A DNA stretch of 64,000 nucleotides. Origin: Thiomonas sp. FB-6. Its GTDB lineage: Bacteria > Pseudomonadota > Gammaproteobacteria > Burkholderiales > Burkholderiaceae_C. The position numbers and the translations under genes are program-made. Under the pieces are notes generated by a model. It was not told where the DNA came from. It did not search any database and saw only the letters and a list, made by a program, of their open reading frames with translations. The DNA is taken from contig NZ_KB898485.1 in the NCBI RefSeq assembly GCF_000377645.1, positions 1 to 64,000 on the forward strand, given 5' to 3'. This document shows positions 46,182 to 55,829 of this stretch, piece by piece; position 1 is the first letter of the stretch, and the number at the start of each line of letters is the position of its first letter.

Positions 46182-47417
46182 ATGAGCACGTTCCAGACCG
46201 CGATCTCCGGCCTGCAGGCCGCCTCCACCGACCTGCAGGTGCTGGGCAACAACATTTCCAACGCCAACACCGTCGGCTTCAAGCAGTCGAACGCCGAGTT
46301 CGCCGACGCCTACGCCGCGGCCGTCGCCGGCAACGCGCCGACCAACGGGCAGATCGGCATCGGCACCTCGGTGGACACGGTGGCGCAGCAGTTCTCCCAG
46401 GGCAACATCCAGAGCACCAGCAATCCGCTGGACGTGGCGATCAACGGCAACGGTTTTTTCCGGTTCGACTACAACGGCTCGACCGTGTACGGACGCAACG
46501 GCCAGTTCCAGCTGGACTCCAACGGCTACGTCATCGACTCCAACGGCGGCAAGCTGATCGGCGTCCCCGCGGTCAACGGCGTGCTCACCGGCGGCTCCGG
46601 GCCGCTGCAGATCACCGAGGGCATGCTGGCGCCGCAGGCCACCTCGGGCCTGGTGTTCTCGATGAACCTGAACTCGGCCGCCACCCCGGTGGCCAGCGGC
46701 ACCGCCTTTTCCACCAGCGATCCGTCGAGCTACACCTACTCCACCAGCACCACGGTCTACGACAGCCTGGGTTCGCCCCACCTGCTGACCAGCTACTACC
46801 AGCTGGTGTCGGGGGCCGGCACCAACTGGAACGTCTACTACTCGGTCAACGGCACCACCGGGACCAGCGGCATGACCTCCGGAGCGCTGGGCACCCTGCC
46901 CTTCACCTCCACCGGGACGGTCAGCGGCACGGTCTCGATGTCCACCGGGGCACTGACCTGGACCGACGGCGCCAACTCCAGCACCCTCAGCGTGGGCTTC
47001 TCGGGTTCGACCAACTACGCCACCGCCTCGGCGGTCAACAGCATCGGCAACAACGGCTACGCGGCCGGCGGCCTGACCAACCTGGCGATCAACCCGGACG
47101 GCACGGTCTACGGGCAGTACAGCAACGGCCAGTCTTCGATCCTCGGCCAGGTCACGCTGACCAACTTCGCGGCGCCGCAGTTCCTGCAGCGCGCCGGCAA
47201 CAACTACTTCCTCGAGACCTTCCAGTCGGGGCCTCCGCTGACGGGCTCACCGAGTTCGGGCTCGCTGGGCACGCTGCAGTCCAGCGCGGTCGAGGGTTCC
47301 AACGTGGACCTGTCGACCCAGCTGGTGAACCTGATCGTGGCCCAGCAGTCCTACCAGGCCAACGCGCAGACCATCAAGACCCAGAACCAGGTGCTGCAGA
47401 CCCTGCTGGCACTCTGA
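46182..47417 (+). CDS. flgE: Flagellar hook protein FlgE
   Basis: 411 residues. N-terminal MSTFQTAISGLQAASTDLQV followed by LGNNISNANTVGFKQSNAEF, the FlgE insertion [20 protein letters not shown], and C-terminal EGSNVDLSTQLVNLIVAQQS. The middle D2 region is Ser/Thr-rich. It polymerises into the hook. Follows flgD by 46 bp. Confidence 0.96.
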   Translation: MSTFQTAISGLQAASTDLQVLGNNISNANTVGFKQSNAEFADAYAAAVAGNAPTNGQIGIGTSVDTVAQQFSQGNIQSTSNPLDVAINGNGFFRFDYNGSTVYGRNGQFQLDSNGYVIDSNGGKLIGVPAVNGVLTGGSGPLQITEGMLAPQATSGLVFSMNLNSAATPVASGTAFSTSDPSSYTYSTSTTVYDSLGSPHLLTSYYQLVSGAGTNWNVYYSVNGTTGTSGMTSGALGTLPFTSTGTVSGTVSMSTGALTWTDGANSSTLSVGFSGSTNYATASAVNSIGNNGYAAGGLTNLAINPDGTVYGQYSNGQSSILGQVTLTNFAAPQFLQRAGNNYFLETFQSGPPLTGSPSSGSLGTLQSSAVEGSNVDLSTQLVNLIVAQQSYQANAQTIKTQNQVLQTLLAL

Positions 47418-47450
47418 GCCGGACACGCGGGCTGAACGAGGAATCGGACG

Positions 47451-48188
47451 ATGGACTCCCTGTGGATCGCCGCCACCGGCGCGCGCGCCGTGCTGCAACG
47501 CCAGGACGTGGTCACCAACAACCTGGCCAACGCCAGCACCACCGGCTACCGCGGCGCCACGCCGCAATTCCGCGCGCTGCCGGTGTACGGTGAGCCGCTG
47601 CCCAGCAACGCCTACGTGGCCACGCAAAGCGAGGGCACCGACTACCAGCAGGGGCCGATGGTCCACACCGGGCGCAACCTGGACGTGGCGGTGCAGGGCT
47701 CCGGCTGGATCGCCGTGCAGGCGGCCGACGGCAGCACCGCCTACACCCGCAACGGGGACCTGCGCATTTCCCCCAGTGGCGTGCTGACGACCAGCGACGG
47801 GCATGCGGTGCTGGGCCAGTCCGGCTCGCCCATCTCGCTGCCCCAGCTCACCTCGATCCAGGTCGGGGTGGACGGCACGATCTCCGGCGTTCCGGCCGGC
47901 TCCTCGCCCAGCACCCCGGTGGTGCTGGGCACCATCCAGCTGGTCAACCCGCCCGCCACGCAATTGCAGCGCGGCAACGACGGCCTGTTCCGCGACACCC
48001 AGGGCCCCGCGCAGCCGGATCCGACGGTGCAACTGGCCAGCGGCGTGCTCGAGGGCAGCAACGTCAACCCCGTGCGGGCGATGGTGCAGATGCTCGAGAA
48101 CACCCGCGCTTTCGAGATGCAGACCAAGCTGATGCAGAACATCGACCAGAACCATCAGGCGGCGCAGCAGCTGCTCAACGTCACCTGA
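47451..48188 (+). CDS. flgF: Proximal rod protein FlgF
   Basis: 245 residues. N-terminal [20 protein letters not shown] with [20 protein letters not shown], then [20 protein letters not shown] and C-terminal [20 protein letters not shown]. It completes the proximal rod. Follows flgE by 33 bp. Confidence 0.96.
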   Translation: MDSLWIAATGARAVLQRQDVVTNNLANASTTGYRGATPQFRALPVYGEPLPSNAYVATQSEGTDYQQGPMVHTGRNLDVAVQGSGWIAVQAADGSTAYTRNGDLRISPSGVLTTSDGHAVLGQSGSPISLPQLTSIQVGVDGTISGVPAGSSPSTPVVLGTIQLVNPPATQLQRGNDGLFRDTQGPAQPDPTVQLASGVLEGSNVNPVRAMVQMLENTRAFEMQTKLMQNIDQNHQAAQQLLNVT

Positions 48189-48207
48189 GCCCCGGGGCGC
48201 AGCCATC

Positions 48208-48993
48208 ATGATCCGATCCCTGTACGTCGCCGCCACCGGTCTGGAAGCCCAGCAGACCAACATGGACGTGATTTCGAACAACCTGGCCAACGTCAACACG
48301 ACCGGGTTCAAGAGCGCGCGCACCGTGTTCCAGGACCTGCTGTACCAGAACCTGACCCAGCCGGGCGCGCAATCGTCGCAGACCACCATGTACCCCTCGG
48401 GCCTGCAGCTGGGCACCGGGGTCACGCCCATCGCGACCGAGCGCCTGTTCACCGAGGGCAACCTGACGCAGACCGGCAACCCGCTGGACGTGGCCATCAA
48501 CGGCGCCGGCTTTTTCCAGGTCCTGCAGCCCAACGGAACCATCGCCTACACGCGCGACGGCACCTTCCAGCTCAACAACCAGGGCCAGCTCACGACGGCC
48601 AGCGGCTACCTCGTGCAGCCGACCATCACCATTCCCTCCAGCGCGCAGACCATCACCATCGGCGAGGACGGCACGGTCTCGGTCACCCTGCCCGGGCAGG
48701 CGGCTGCGCAGCAGGTGGGCACGATCCAGCTGGCGAGCTTCATCAACCCGGCCGGGCTGCAGAGCATCGGCGGCAACCTGTACCTGCAGACCGGCTCCTC
48801 GGGCAGCCCGAACACGGGCCAGCCCACGCTCAACGGCCTTGGCGCGGTGCAGCAGAACTACCTCGAATCGTCCAACGTCAACGTGGTCTCGGCGCTGGTG
48901 GACATGATCTCCACCCAGCGCGCCTACGAGATCAACAGCAAGGCCGTGCAGACCTCCGACCAGATGCTGCAGTACGTGGAGCAGAACATCTGA
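48208..48993 (+). CDS. flgG: Distal rod protein FlgG
   Basis: 261 residues, exactly the usual size. N-terminal [40 protein letters not shown], the FlgG-specific [13 protein letters not shown] region, [20 protein letters not shown], and C-terminal [20 protein letters not shown]. It forms the distal rod. Its last base overlaps the flgH start. Confidence 0.97.
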   Translation: MIRSLYVAATGLEAQQTNMDVISNNLANVNTTGFKSARTVFQDLLYQNLTQPGAQSSQTTMYPSGLQLGTGVTPIATERLFTEGNLTQTGNPLDVAINGAGFFQVLQPNGTIAYTRDGTFQLNNQGQLTTASGYLVQPTITIPSSAQTITIGEDGTVSVTLPGQAAAQQVGTIQLASFINPAGLQSIGGNLYLQTGSSGSPNTGQPTLNGLGAVQQNYLESSNVNVVSALVDMISTQRAYEINSKAVQTSDQMLQYVEQNI

Positions 48994-49700
48994 TGAGCAC
49001 CCCGGCACTGCTCCTGCGCAGAGCCTGCGCGCCGCTGCTGGCGGCGGCTGCCCTGCTGCTCGCCGGCTGCGCGGCCTCGCCCAGCGACAAGATGGCGCTG
49101 CAGCCGCTGGAGCCGCTGCCCATTCCGGCGCAGCCGCAGGCGATGAACGCGCACCCGTCCAACGGTGCCATCTGGCAGGACGGCACCAACGTGGCGCTGT
49201 TCGAGGACTCGCGCGCGCACCGCGTGGGCGACCTGATCACCATCCTGATCGCCGAGAACGCCAACGCCAGCAAGTCCACCAACACCACCATCGCCAAGTC
49301 CGACACGGTCAGCGCCGGCCTGTCCAGCCTGTTCGGCGTGCAGCCCTCGCTGGGGGCCTACACGCCCAGCCTGGGCGCGACCTCGGCACAGAAATTCGGC
49401 GGCAACGGAGCCACCACGCAGAGCAACACCTTCACCACCACGCTGCAGGCCACCATCGTGCAGGTCATGAGCAACGGCAACCTGGAGTTGTCCGGCCAGA
49501 AGGAAGTGCTGCTCAACGGCGGCCACGAATTCATCCGCGTCGTCGGCGTGGTGCGCGCCGCCGACGTCACGCCGCAGAACACCGTGACGAGCACGCAGAT
49601 CGCCGACGCACGGGTCGAATACAGCGGCAACGGCAGCGTGTACGACGCCGCGAAGGTGCCGTGGCTGACCAAGTTCTTCCTCTCCCTGTGGCCTTTCTGA
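48993..49700 (+). CDS. flgH: Flagellar L-ring lipoprotein FlgH
   Basis: 235 residues. Lipobox LLAG|C26 follows a signal sequence. Family motifs: GAIWQDGTNVALFEDSRAHR, VGDLITILIAENANASKSTN, NGNLELSGQKEVLLNGGHEF, and GVVRAADVTPQNTVTSTQIA. It forms the outer-membrane L ring. The ATG overlaps the flgG stop (ATGA-type). Confidence 0.97.
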   Translation: MSTPALLLRRACAPLLAAAALLLAGCAASPSDKMALQPLEPLPIPAQPQAMNAHPSNGAIWQDGTNVALFEDSRAHRVGDLITILIAENANASKSTNTTIAKSDTVSAGLSSLFGVQPSLGAYTPSLGATSAQKFGGNGATTQSNTFTTTLQATIVQVMSNGNLELSGQKEVLLNGGHEFIRVVGVVRAADVTPQNTVTSTQIADARVEYSGNGSVYDAAKVPWLTKFFLSLWPF

Positions 49701-49744
49701 GCCCGCCGCCGCCCAGGCCTGCCCGCATGTTCTCCCGAGCTTCC

Positions 49745-50878
49745 ATGTCCGCGCTCCGAACTCCACGCCTGCCCGCACTGCTGCTGGCCGCCCTGCTGGC
49801 GGGACTGGCCGCCTGGGCCGCGCCGGCACGCGCGATGGCCATCCGCGACCTCGTCAGCATCGAGGGCGTGCGCAGCAACCAGCTGGTGGGCTACGGCCTG
49901 GTGGTGGGCCTGTCGGGCACCGGGGACCAGGCCACGCAGGTGCCCTACACCACCCAGTCGCTGCTCAACATGTTCCAGCGCCTGGGCATCAACCTGCCGG
50001 CCAGCGTGGCGCAGAACCTGCAGCCGAAGGACCTGGCGGCCGTGATGGTCACGGCCGACCTGCCCGCCTTCTCGCTGCCGGGGCAGAAGATCAACGTCAC
50101 CGTGTCGGCGGTCGGCAACTCCTCCAGCCTGGCCGGCGGCACGCTGCTGATGACCCCGCTCAAAGGCGCCGACGGCCAGACCTACGCGGTGGCCCAGGGC
50201 AGCATCGTGGTCAGCGGCTACGGCGCCTCCTCCGGCGGCACCAGCACCCAGGTCAATTTCCTCACCGCGGGCACCGTGGCCAACGGCGCCACGGTGGAGC
50301 GCAAGGTGCCCGACGCCTTCGACCAGGGCCCCACGCTGACCCTGGCGCTGGACACGCCGAGCTTCGGCACGGCCTCGCGCATCGCCGAGCGCATCAACGA
50401 ATCCTTCGGCGCCAACACCGCGGTGGCGCTCAACGCCGGCAACATCCAGGTGCAGGCGCCCGGTTCCCCCGGCGCGCGCACCGCCTTCCTCGGCCGCATG
50501 CAGGCGCTGGACGTGAGCCCCTCCGAGCCGCCGGCCAAGGTGGTGATCGACGCGCGCAGCGGCACCGTGGTGCTGGGCCAGAACGTGACCCTCGGTGCCT
50601 GCGCGGTGGCGCACGGCAACCTCTCGGTGAGCATCAACACCCAGTACGAGGTCAGCCAGCCCAACCCGCTGGGCGCGGGCCAGACCACGGTGGTGCCGAA
50701 GACCTCGGTGAAGGCCAAGTCCGGCAAGGCCGATCTGCTGATGTTCCGCCCGGGCGTGACCCTGGACGCCGTGGTGCGCGCGCTCAACGCCGTGGGCGCG
50801 TCCCCGCAGGATCTGATCGCCATCGTGCAGGCGATGAAACAGGCGGGCGCGCTGCACGCGCAGCTCGACGTGATCTGA
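49745..50878 (+). CDS. flgI: Flagellar P-ring protein FlgI
   Basis: 377 residues from ATG 49745, whose signal peptide is clean (MSALRTPRLPALLLAALLAG...PARA-MA). An in-frame ATG at 49727 would add six residues and is equally possible. Mature part: IRDLVSIEGVRSNQLVGYGL, VVGLSGTGDQATQ, and the C-terminal VTLDAVVRALNAVGASPQDL-IAIVQAMKQAGAL. It forms the periplasmic P ring, assisted by FlgA. 44 bp after flgH. Confidence 0.95.
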   Translation: MSALRTPRLPALLLAALLAGLAAWAAPARAMAIRDLVSIEGVRSNQLVGYGLVVGLSGTGDQATQVPYTTQSLLNMFQRLGINLPASVAQNLQPKDLAAVMVTADLPAFSLPGQKINVTVSAVGNSSSLAGGTLLMTPLKGADGQTYAVAQGSIVVSGYGASSGGTSTQVNFLTAGTVANGATVERKVPDAFDQGPTLTLALDTPSFGTASRIAERINESFGANTAVALNAGNIQVQAPGSPGARTAFLGRMQALDVSPSEPPAKVVIDARSGTVVLGQNVTLGACAVAHGNLSVSINTQYEVSQPNPLGAGQTTVVPKTSVKAKSGKADLLMFRPGVTLDAVVRALNAVGASPQDLIAIVQAMKQAGALHAQLDVI

Positions 50879-50928
50879 GTCACCGTGCGCGAAACCACCC
50901 TGTCCGCTCGACTGCTCCAGGCCCGCCG

Positions 50929-51984
50929 ATGAGCTCGCCTCTGAACCCCGCCGCCGCGCAGGCCACCGACAGCCTGTCCTTCCAGGGCCTGAACCAGTTG
51001 CAGGCGCTGGCGCAATCCAACCCGCACGACCCGGCGACCATCCGCGCGGTGAGCCGCCAGTTCGAGGCCCTGCTGGTGCAGGAGCTGATGAAAAGCGCCA
51101 ACGCCACCAAGCTGGGCCCGGACCTGCTCGGCGACAGCGGCGGCCCGCTGTTCGAATCCCTGTTCACCCAGCAGGTGGCCGACGTGGTCAGCCAGGGCTC
51201 GGGCATCGGCCTGGGCAGCTTCCTGGCCCGTGAACTGGCCGCGCGCTACGGCGCCGCCGGAAAAGCCGGGGACGGCGTGGCCGGCAGCGCTTCGGCGCCC
51301 GCCTCCGGCACGCCCGCGGCATCCGCGCAGGCGCTGCCCGCGCGCGGCCGCGCGGACCCGGCGCAGGGGCCGGGCGCGGCCGCCGTGCCGAACACGGGCC
51401 CGGCCTGGCATGCGGCCGCCGCCGGCGCCCACGCGGGCACCGACGCCGCGGACTCCGCGGATGCGGCCGACGCGGCCGACTCCCAGGCCCTGCAGCGCCA
51501 CGCGCGCGCCTTCATCGCCGCCATCGCGCCCAGCGCGCGCGCGGCGGCCCAGGCGCTGGGAGTCAGCCCCGTGGGCATCCTGGCGCAGGCCGCGCTGGAG
51601 ACCGGCTGGGGGCGCCATGCGCCCGGCAACAACCTGTTCGGCATCAAGGCGGGAACGCACTGGCAGGGCGCGAGCCTGCGCACGCTCAGTTCCGAGGTGT
51701 CCGACGGCGTGCGCAGCCTGGGGGAAGCGGCCTTTCGCGCCTACCGCAGCGTGGCCGCCAGCGTGCACGACTACGCGTCCCTGCTGGAATCGCCGCGCTA
51801 TGCCGCGGTGCGAGGCCACGGGGAGGACCTCGGCGCCTTCGCCCGCGGCCTTCAGCAGGCCGGCTACGCCACCGACCCCGGCTATGCGCGCAAGCTGCTG
51901 CAGGTGGCCGACAGCCCGACCATGCGCGACGCGCTCGCGGCCTCGGGATTGGGCGTGGCGGGCTCAAGTCTGGCGCTGCCGTGA
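50929..51984 (+). CDS. flgJ: Rod cap and muramidase FlgJ
   Basis: 351 residues. The N-terminal rod-capping domain (AVSRQFEALLVQELMKSANA, LFESLFTQQVADVVSQGSGI) is joined by an Ala/Asp-rich linker to a C-terminal glucosaminidase-type domain with ILAQAALETGWGRHAPGNNL-FGIKAGTHWQG; the Glu in LETGWG is the expected catalytic acid. It caps the rod and opens peptidoglycan. The dual-domain form is typical of beta- and gammaproteobacteria. Confidence 0.95.
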   Translation: MSSPLNPAAAQATDSLSFQGLNQLQALAQSNPHDPATIRAVSRQFEALLVQELMKSANATKLGPDLLGDSGGPLFESLFTQQVADVVSQGSGIGLGSFLARELAARYGAAGKAGDGVAGSASAPASGTPAASAQALPARGRADPAQGPGAAAVPNTGPAWHAAAAGAHAGTDAADSADAADAADSQALQRHARAFIAAIAPSARAAAQALGVSPVGILAQAALETGWGRHAPGNNLFGIKAGTHWQGASLRTLSSEVSDGVRSLGEAAFRAYRSVAASVHDYASLLESPRYAAVRGHGEDLGAFARGLQQAGYATDPGYARKLLQVADSPTMRDALAASGLGVAGSSLALP

Positions 51985-52021
51985 CGTTGAACACTCATCC
52001 TTGCGTTGAACTCCCACCCCG

Positions 52022-52423
52022 ATGTCCACGCGCGCGAACCCTTCTTCCCTGAGCCGGCCGGACCCCGACGGCGAGGAGCTCGCCGTGCTCGGCGCGCTGG
52101 AGGCCATGCTGCGCGACAAGCGGCGCGCGCTGATGGAGGGGGAGGTGTCGGCGCAGGCCATGCTGCCGCTGTGGCAACCCCTGCTGGACCGGCTGGCGCC
52201 CTTCGCGGCGCGGCGCGCCGATGGCCGCGCCGGCGAGCCCGGCGCCCAGCTGCGCGCGCAGGCCGACGCCTTGCGCCAGGAGTACGACGGCCTGCGGCAC
52301 ACGCTGCAGCTGTGGAGCGACGCGCTACGCGTGGCGCGCGACAAGTCGGCCCACCGGGCCACCGAGCCCGTCTACGGACAGGCGCTGGCGAGCCGCGCGC
52401 GCGGCAGCCTGGGAAGGGGTTGA
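52022..52423 (+). CDS. Small helical protein between flgJ and flgK, FlgN-like by position
   Basis: 133 residues, helical, no membrane segment (LAVLGALEAMLRDKRRALME, LRQEYDGLRHTLQLWSDALR). It lies 37 bp after flgJ and 3 bp before flgK, the substrate of the FlgN chaperone, and no other flgN is seen by flgA. The size and helix content fit FlgN-family chaperones, but sequence motifs are too weak to be sure. Its frame continues the local GC3 codon bias, so it is likely real. Confidence 0.6.
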   Translation: MSTRANPSSLSRPDPDGEELAVLGALEAMLRDKRRALMEGEVSAQAMLPLWQPLLDRLAPFAARRADGRAGEPGAQLRAQADALRQEYDGLRHTLQLWSDALRVARDKSAHRATEPVYGQALASRARGSLGRG

Positions 52424-52426
52424 GCG

Positions 52427-54430
52427 ATGTCGGGAGTCAGCGGTCTGGTCAGCAACGCCCTCACCGGGCTGGAAGCGGCGCTCAACGCCCTGCAGGTGAC
52501 GGGCAACAACATTTCCAACGTCAACACCCCCGGCTACAGCCGCGAGCAGGTGGTGCAGAGCACGCAGCCGGCCAGCGCCTACGGCGGCCTGTACCTGGGC
52601 AACGGCACCGACCTGACCACGGTCACGCGCAGCTACAGCAACTTCGTGCAGACCCAGGTGTGGAGCACCACGTCCAGCGTCAGCGGCGCGAACACCCTGA
52701 ACAGCGAACTGCAATCCCTGGTGAACCTGGTCAGCGGCAACCAGTCGGGCCTGAGTACGTCGATCAACCAGTTCTTCGCCAGCGGCGTGGCCCAGGTCGC
52801 CGCCAACCCCTCCGACATTCCCTCGCGCCAGGCCATGGTCAGCCAGGCGCAGACCCTGGCGCAGACCCTGGGCAACGCGGGCGCCCAGCTGCAAAGCGAG
52901 TCCAGCGGGGTGAACCAGCAGATCGGACAGAGCATCACCAGCATCAACTCGCTGACCCGGCAGATCGCACAGCTCAACGTGCAGATCAACTCGATGACCA
53001 CGAGCACGAACAACCCGAACACCCTGCTCGACCAGCGCGACCAGCTGATCACCCAGCTGTCCGGGCAACTCGGCGTCAGCGTGCTGCAGCAGGGCAACTC
53101 GCTGAACGTGTTCACCAACAGCGGGCAGGTGCTGGTGGCCGGCAGCCAGTCCTATGCGCTGACCACCGCCAACAACCCCTACGATCCCTCGCAGACCGAG
53201 GTCGCCTACGCCAGCAACGGCGCCATCCTGTCGCCCAGCCTGCAGGGCGGCACGCTGGGGGGCCTGCTGCAGTTCCGCAGCCAGGTGCTGCAACCGGCGC
53301 AGGACAGCCTCGGGCGCATCGCCGACGCGCTGGCGCAGTCGATGAACCAGCAGCAGGCGCAGGGCCTGGACATGAACGGCAACCTGGGCGGCCCGATGTT
53401 CGCGTCCGGGCCGGTGCTGGTGCTGGCCAACAGCGCCAACACCAGCGGGGCCACCATCAGCGGCTCCATCGTCGACGCCAACCAGCTCAGCGGCGACAAC
53501 TACCGGCTCAAGTTCGACGGCACCAACTGGAGCGCCACGGACCTCAACACCGGCCAGGCCACCAGCCTGACCCAGACCAGCTCGGGAGGCGTCACCACGC
53601 TGAGTTTCGGCGGTGTGCAGATCAACGTCAGCGGCGCCTCGGCGGGCAACAACTTCGAGGTGCTGCCCACGCGCCTGGGCGCGGTGAACTTCCGCTCGGT
53701 GCTCACCGACCCCAAGGCCATCGCCGCGGCCTCGCCCTACGTGAGCAGCAGCGGCCAGATGGTCTCGGGCAGCCTGCAGAACTCCAACCTGGGCAATCTC
53801 GCGCTGTCCAGCGGGCAGTACGCATCGGGCAGCGCCGGCGCCATCGTGGTCGGCGGAGTCAGCGTGCCCACGGCGCTGCAGGTCACGCTGACCAGCGGCG
53901 GCACCAGCGGCTCCAGCGTCGGCTTCATCGTCACCCAGCCCGGCTCGAGCACGGTGCTGGCCAGCGGCAGCGTGTCGCTGGGCGGCAGCGGCACGACCCT
54001 GGACATCGCCTACGGCTCGACCCCGCCGGGCGGCTACTGGAGCGTGAACCTGAGCGGCAACCTCGCCGTGTCGGGGGATGCCTTCAGCCTCAGCCCCGGA
54101 GGGCCGGGCAACGGCGGCAATGCCCAGGGCATGGCGGCGCTGCAGAGCGCCGACACGCTGAGCAACGGCACACTGTCGCTGCAGGGCGCCTACACGCAGA
54201 TGGTGGGCCAGGTGGCCTCGCAGGGCAACCAGGCGCAGAGCGCGCTCAGCGCGGCCACCGCGGTGGCCCAGCAGGCCACCGCCGCGCAGCAATCGGTCTC
54301 GGGAGTGAACCTCGACCAGGAAGCCGCGCGCCTGATGCAATACCAGCAGGCCTACCAGGCCGCGGCCACGGCGATCCAGATCGGCGGCAGCCTGTTCCAA
54401 TCCCTGATCACGGCGGTGCAGTCCGCCTGA
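52427..54430 (+). CDS. flgK: Hook-filament junction protein FlgK (HAP1)
   Basis: 667 residues. N-terminal NALTGLEAALNALQVTGNNI with SNVNTPGYSREQVVQSTQPA, a coiled section (INSLTRQIAQLNVQINSMTT, LLDQRDQLITQLSGQLGVSV), and C-terminal SVSGVNLDQEAARLMQYQQA. It joins hook to filament. Ser/Thr/Gly-rich middle. Follows the FlgN-like gene by 3 bp. Confidence 0.96.
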   Translation: MSGVSGLVSNALTGLEAALNALQVTGNNISNVNTPGYSREQVVQSTQPASAYGGLYLGNGTDLTTVTRSYSNFVQTQVWSTTSSVSGANTLNSELQSLVNLVSGNQSGLSTSINQFFASGVAQVAANPSDIPSRQAMVSQAQTLAQTLGNAGAQLQSESSGVNQQIGQSITSINSLTRQIAQLNVQINSMTTSTNNPNTLLDQRDQLITQLSGQLGVSVLQQGNSLNVFTNSGQVLVAGSQSYALTTANNPYDPSQTEVAYASNGAILSPSLQGGTLGGLLQFRSQVLQPAQDSLGRIADALAQSMNQQQAQGLDMNGNLGGPMFASGPVLVLANSANTSGATISGSIVDANQLSGDNYRLKFDGTNWSATDLNTGQATSLTQTSSGGVTTLSFGGVQINVSGASAGNNFEVLPTRLGAVNFRSVLTDPKAIAAASPYVSSSGQMVSGSLQNSNLGNLALSSGQYASGSAGAIVVGGVSVPTALQVTLTSGGTSGSSVGFIVTQPGSSTVLASGSVSLGGSGTTLDIAYGSTPPGGYWSVNLSGNLAVSGDAFSLSPGGPGNGGNAQGMAALQSADTLSNGTLSLQGAYTQMVGQVASQGNQAQSALSAATAVAQQATAAQQSVSGVNLDQEAARLMQYQQAYQAAATAIQIGGSLFQSLITAVQSA

Positions 54431-54452
54431 GCGGCGCGCACGGGAGCCTTCG

Positions 54453-55718
54453 ATGCAAATCATCAGCAGCAGCCAGTTCTACGGCGCCAGCCTCAGCGGC
54501 ATCCTGCAGCAGCAGAACCTGCTGAACACCCTGAGCCAGCAGTTGTCCACGGGCAACGCCCTGGTCAATCCCTCGGCCCAGCCCGTGGCGGTGGCGCAGA
54601 ACATTTCCCTGACGGCGCAGATCGGACAACTGGCCGGGTTCAGCCAGAACGGCAGCAACGCGCAGCAGTCGCTGCAGCTGGAGAGCTCCACGCTGCAAAG
54701 CGTGGGCACGCTGGTGCAGCAGGTGCGCCAACTGGCGCTGCAGATGAACAACGGCACCGTCGATGCTCAGCAGTTGCACAACGCCGCGACGACCATGCAG
54801 GGCTATCTGCAGCAACTGGTGCAGTACGGCAACACCCAGGACGGCCAGGGCAACTACGTGTTCGCCGGCAGCCAGTCCCAGACCCAGCCCTTCGTGCTGC
54901 AATCGGGCGGCCAGGTGCTCTACCAGGGCGACGGCGCCCAGAACCAGCTGGCCCTGGGCCCCAGCCTGAGCACGGCGACCGGGGATCCGGGCAGCGCCGT
55001 GTTCATGGACATTCCCGGCGGCAACGGCAGCTTCAGCGTGTCGGCCAGCGGCTCCAACACGGGCGGCGCCACCGCCGGCCCGGGCACCGTGAACAACAGC
55101 TCGCTGGCCCAGCAGTTGCTGACCGTCGGCGGTACCGAATACCAGATCAGCTTCAGCGCGGCCCCCAGCGGCAGCGGGCTGGTCTACACGGTGAGCAGCG
55201 GCAGCGGCGCCTCCTTCGGCGCCTCGGGCGTGGTCTCCAGCGGCAGCTTCAGCTCCGGCATGAGCATCGGGCTGCCGCCCGGAGCCAGTCCGGCCATCGA
55301 GGTGCCGATCCTCGGCGCGCCGGCCGCGGGCGACAGCTTCACCATCGCCGGCTCCAGGCCGCAGAGCCTGTTCGCGACCTTCCTGGACCTGCAGCAGGCC
55401 TTCAGCGGCAGCGGACCCGCCAGCGGGTCCGGCGCGCGCCGCGCGCAGGCCATCTCCGACGCGGTGGCCAGCCTGGACCAGGCGCAGACGGTGCTGCTGG
55501 GCACGCAGTCGGCGATCGGCAGCCGGCTGCAGCAGGTGCAGGCCGTGCAGACGCAGAATTCCAGCGTGACCCTGCAATTGCAGACCCAGCAGACCACCAT
55601 CGCCAGCATCAACTATCCGCAGACCATCTCCCAGTACGAACAGAGCCTGACCGCGCTTCAGGCCTCGGAGAGCGCGTTCTCGCAGTTGCAGGGCCTGAGT
55701 CTGTTCAAATATCTTTGA
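54453..55718 (+). CDS. flgL: Hook-filament junction protein FlgL (HAP3)
   Basis: 421 residues. Flagellin-like N-terminus (MQIISSSQFYGASLSGILQQ, QNLLNTLSQQLSTGNALVNP), QLALQMNNGTVDAQQLHNAA, GNYVFAGSQSQTQPF, and C-terminal ASINYPQTISQYEQSLTALQ. It is the last flagellar gene of the flg operon, 22 bp behind flgK, and ends in a hairpin at 55717-55735. Confidence 0.95.
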   Translation: MQIISSSQFYGASLSGILQQQNLLNTLSQQLSTGNALVNPSAQPVAVAQNISLTAQIGQLAGFSQNGSNAQQSLQLESSTLQSVGTLVQQVRQLALQMNNGTVDAQQLHNAATTMQGYLQQLVQYGNTQDGQGNYVFAGSQSQTQPFVLQSGGQVLYQGDGAQNQLALGPSLSTATGDPGSAVFMDIPGGNGSFSVSASGSNTGGATAGPGTVNNSSLAQQLLTVGGTEYQISFSAAPSGSGLVYTVSSGSGASFGASGVVSSGSFSSGMSIGLPPGASPAIEVPILGAPAAGDSFTIAGSRPQSLFATFLDLQQAFSGSGPASGSGARRAQAISDAVASLDQAQTVLLGTQSAIGSRLQQVQAVQTQNSSVTLQLQTQQTTIASINYPQTISQYEQSLTALQASESAFSQLQGLSLFKYL

Positions 55719-55735
55719 TCGCCCGCGCGGCGATC
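55717..55735 (+). terminator. Hairpin overlapping the flgL stop codon
   Basis: GATCGCC-CGCGC-GGCGATC, 7-bp stem and 5-nt loop, beginning in the flgL stop codon. It probably marks the end of the flg operon; no T-run. The rest of the 111-bp gap to the sugar operon shows no clear promoter. Confidence 0.45.
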
Positions 55736-55829
55736 GCCTTGCCCCCGGGGCCCGCACGCGGCGCCGGCGCGCGAAGGTGGCGCGCAGCGCGGCCCTGTTC
55801 ATCCGGCGCACCCATTCCACGACACCCTC

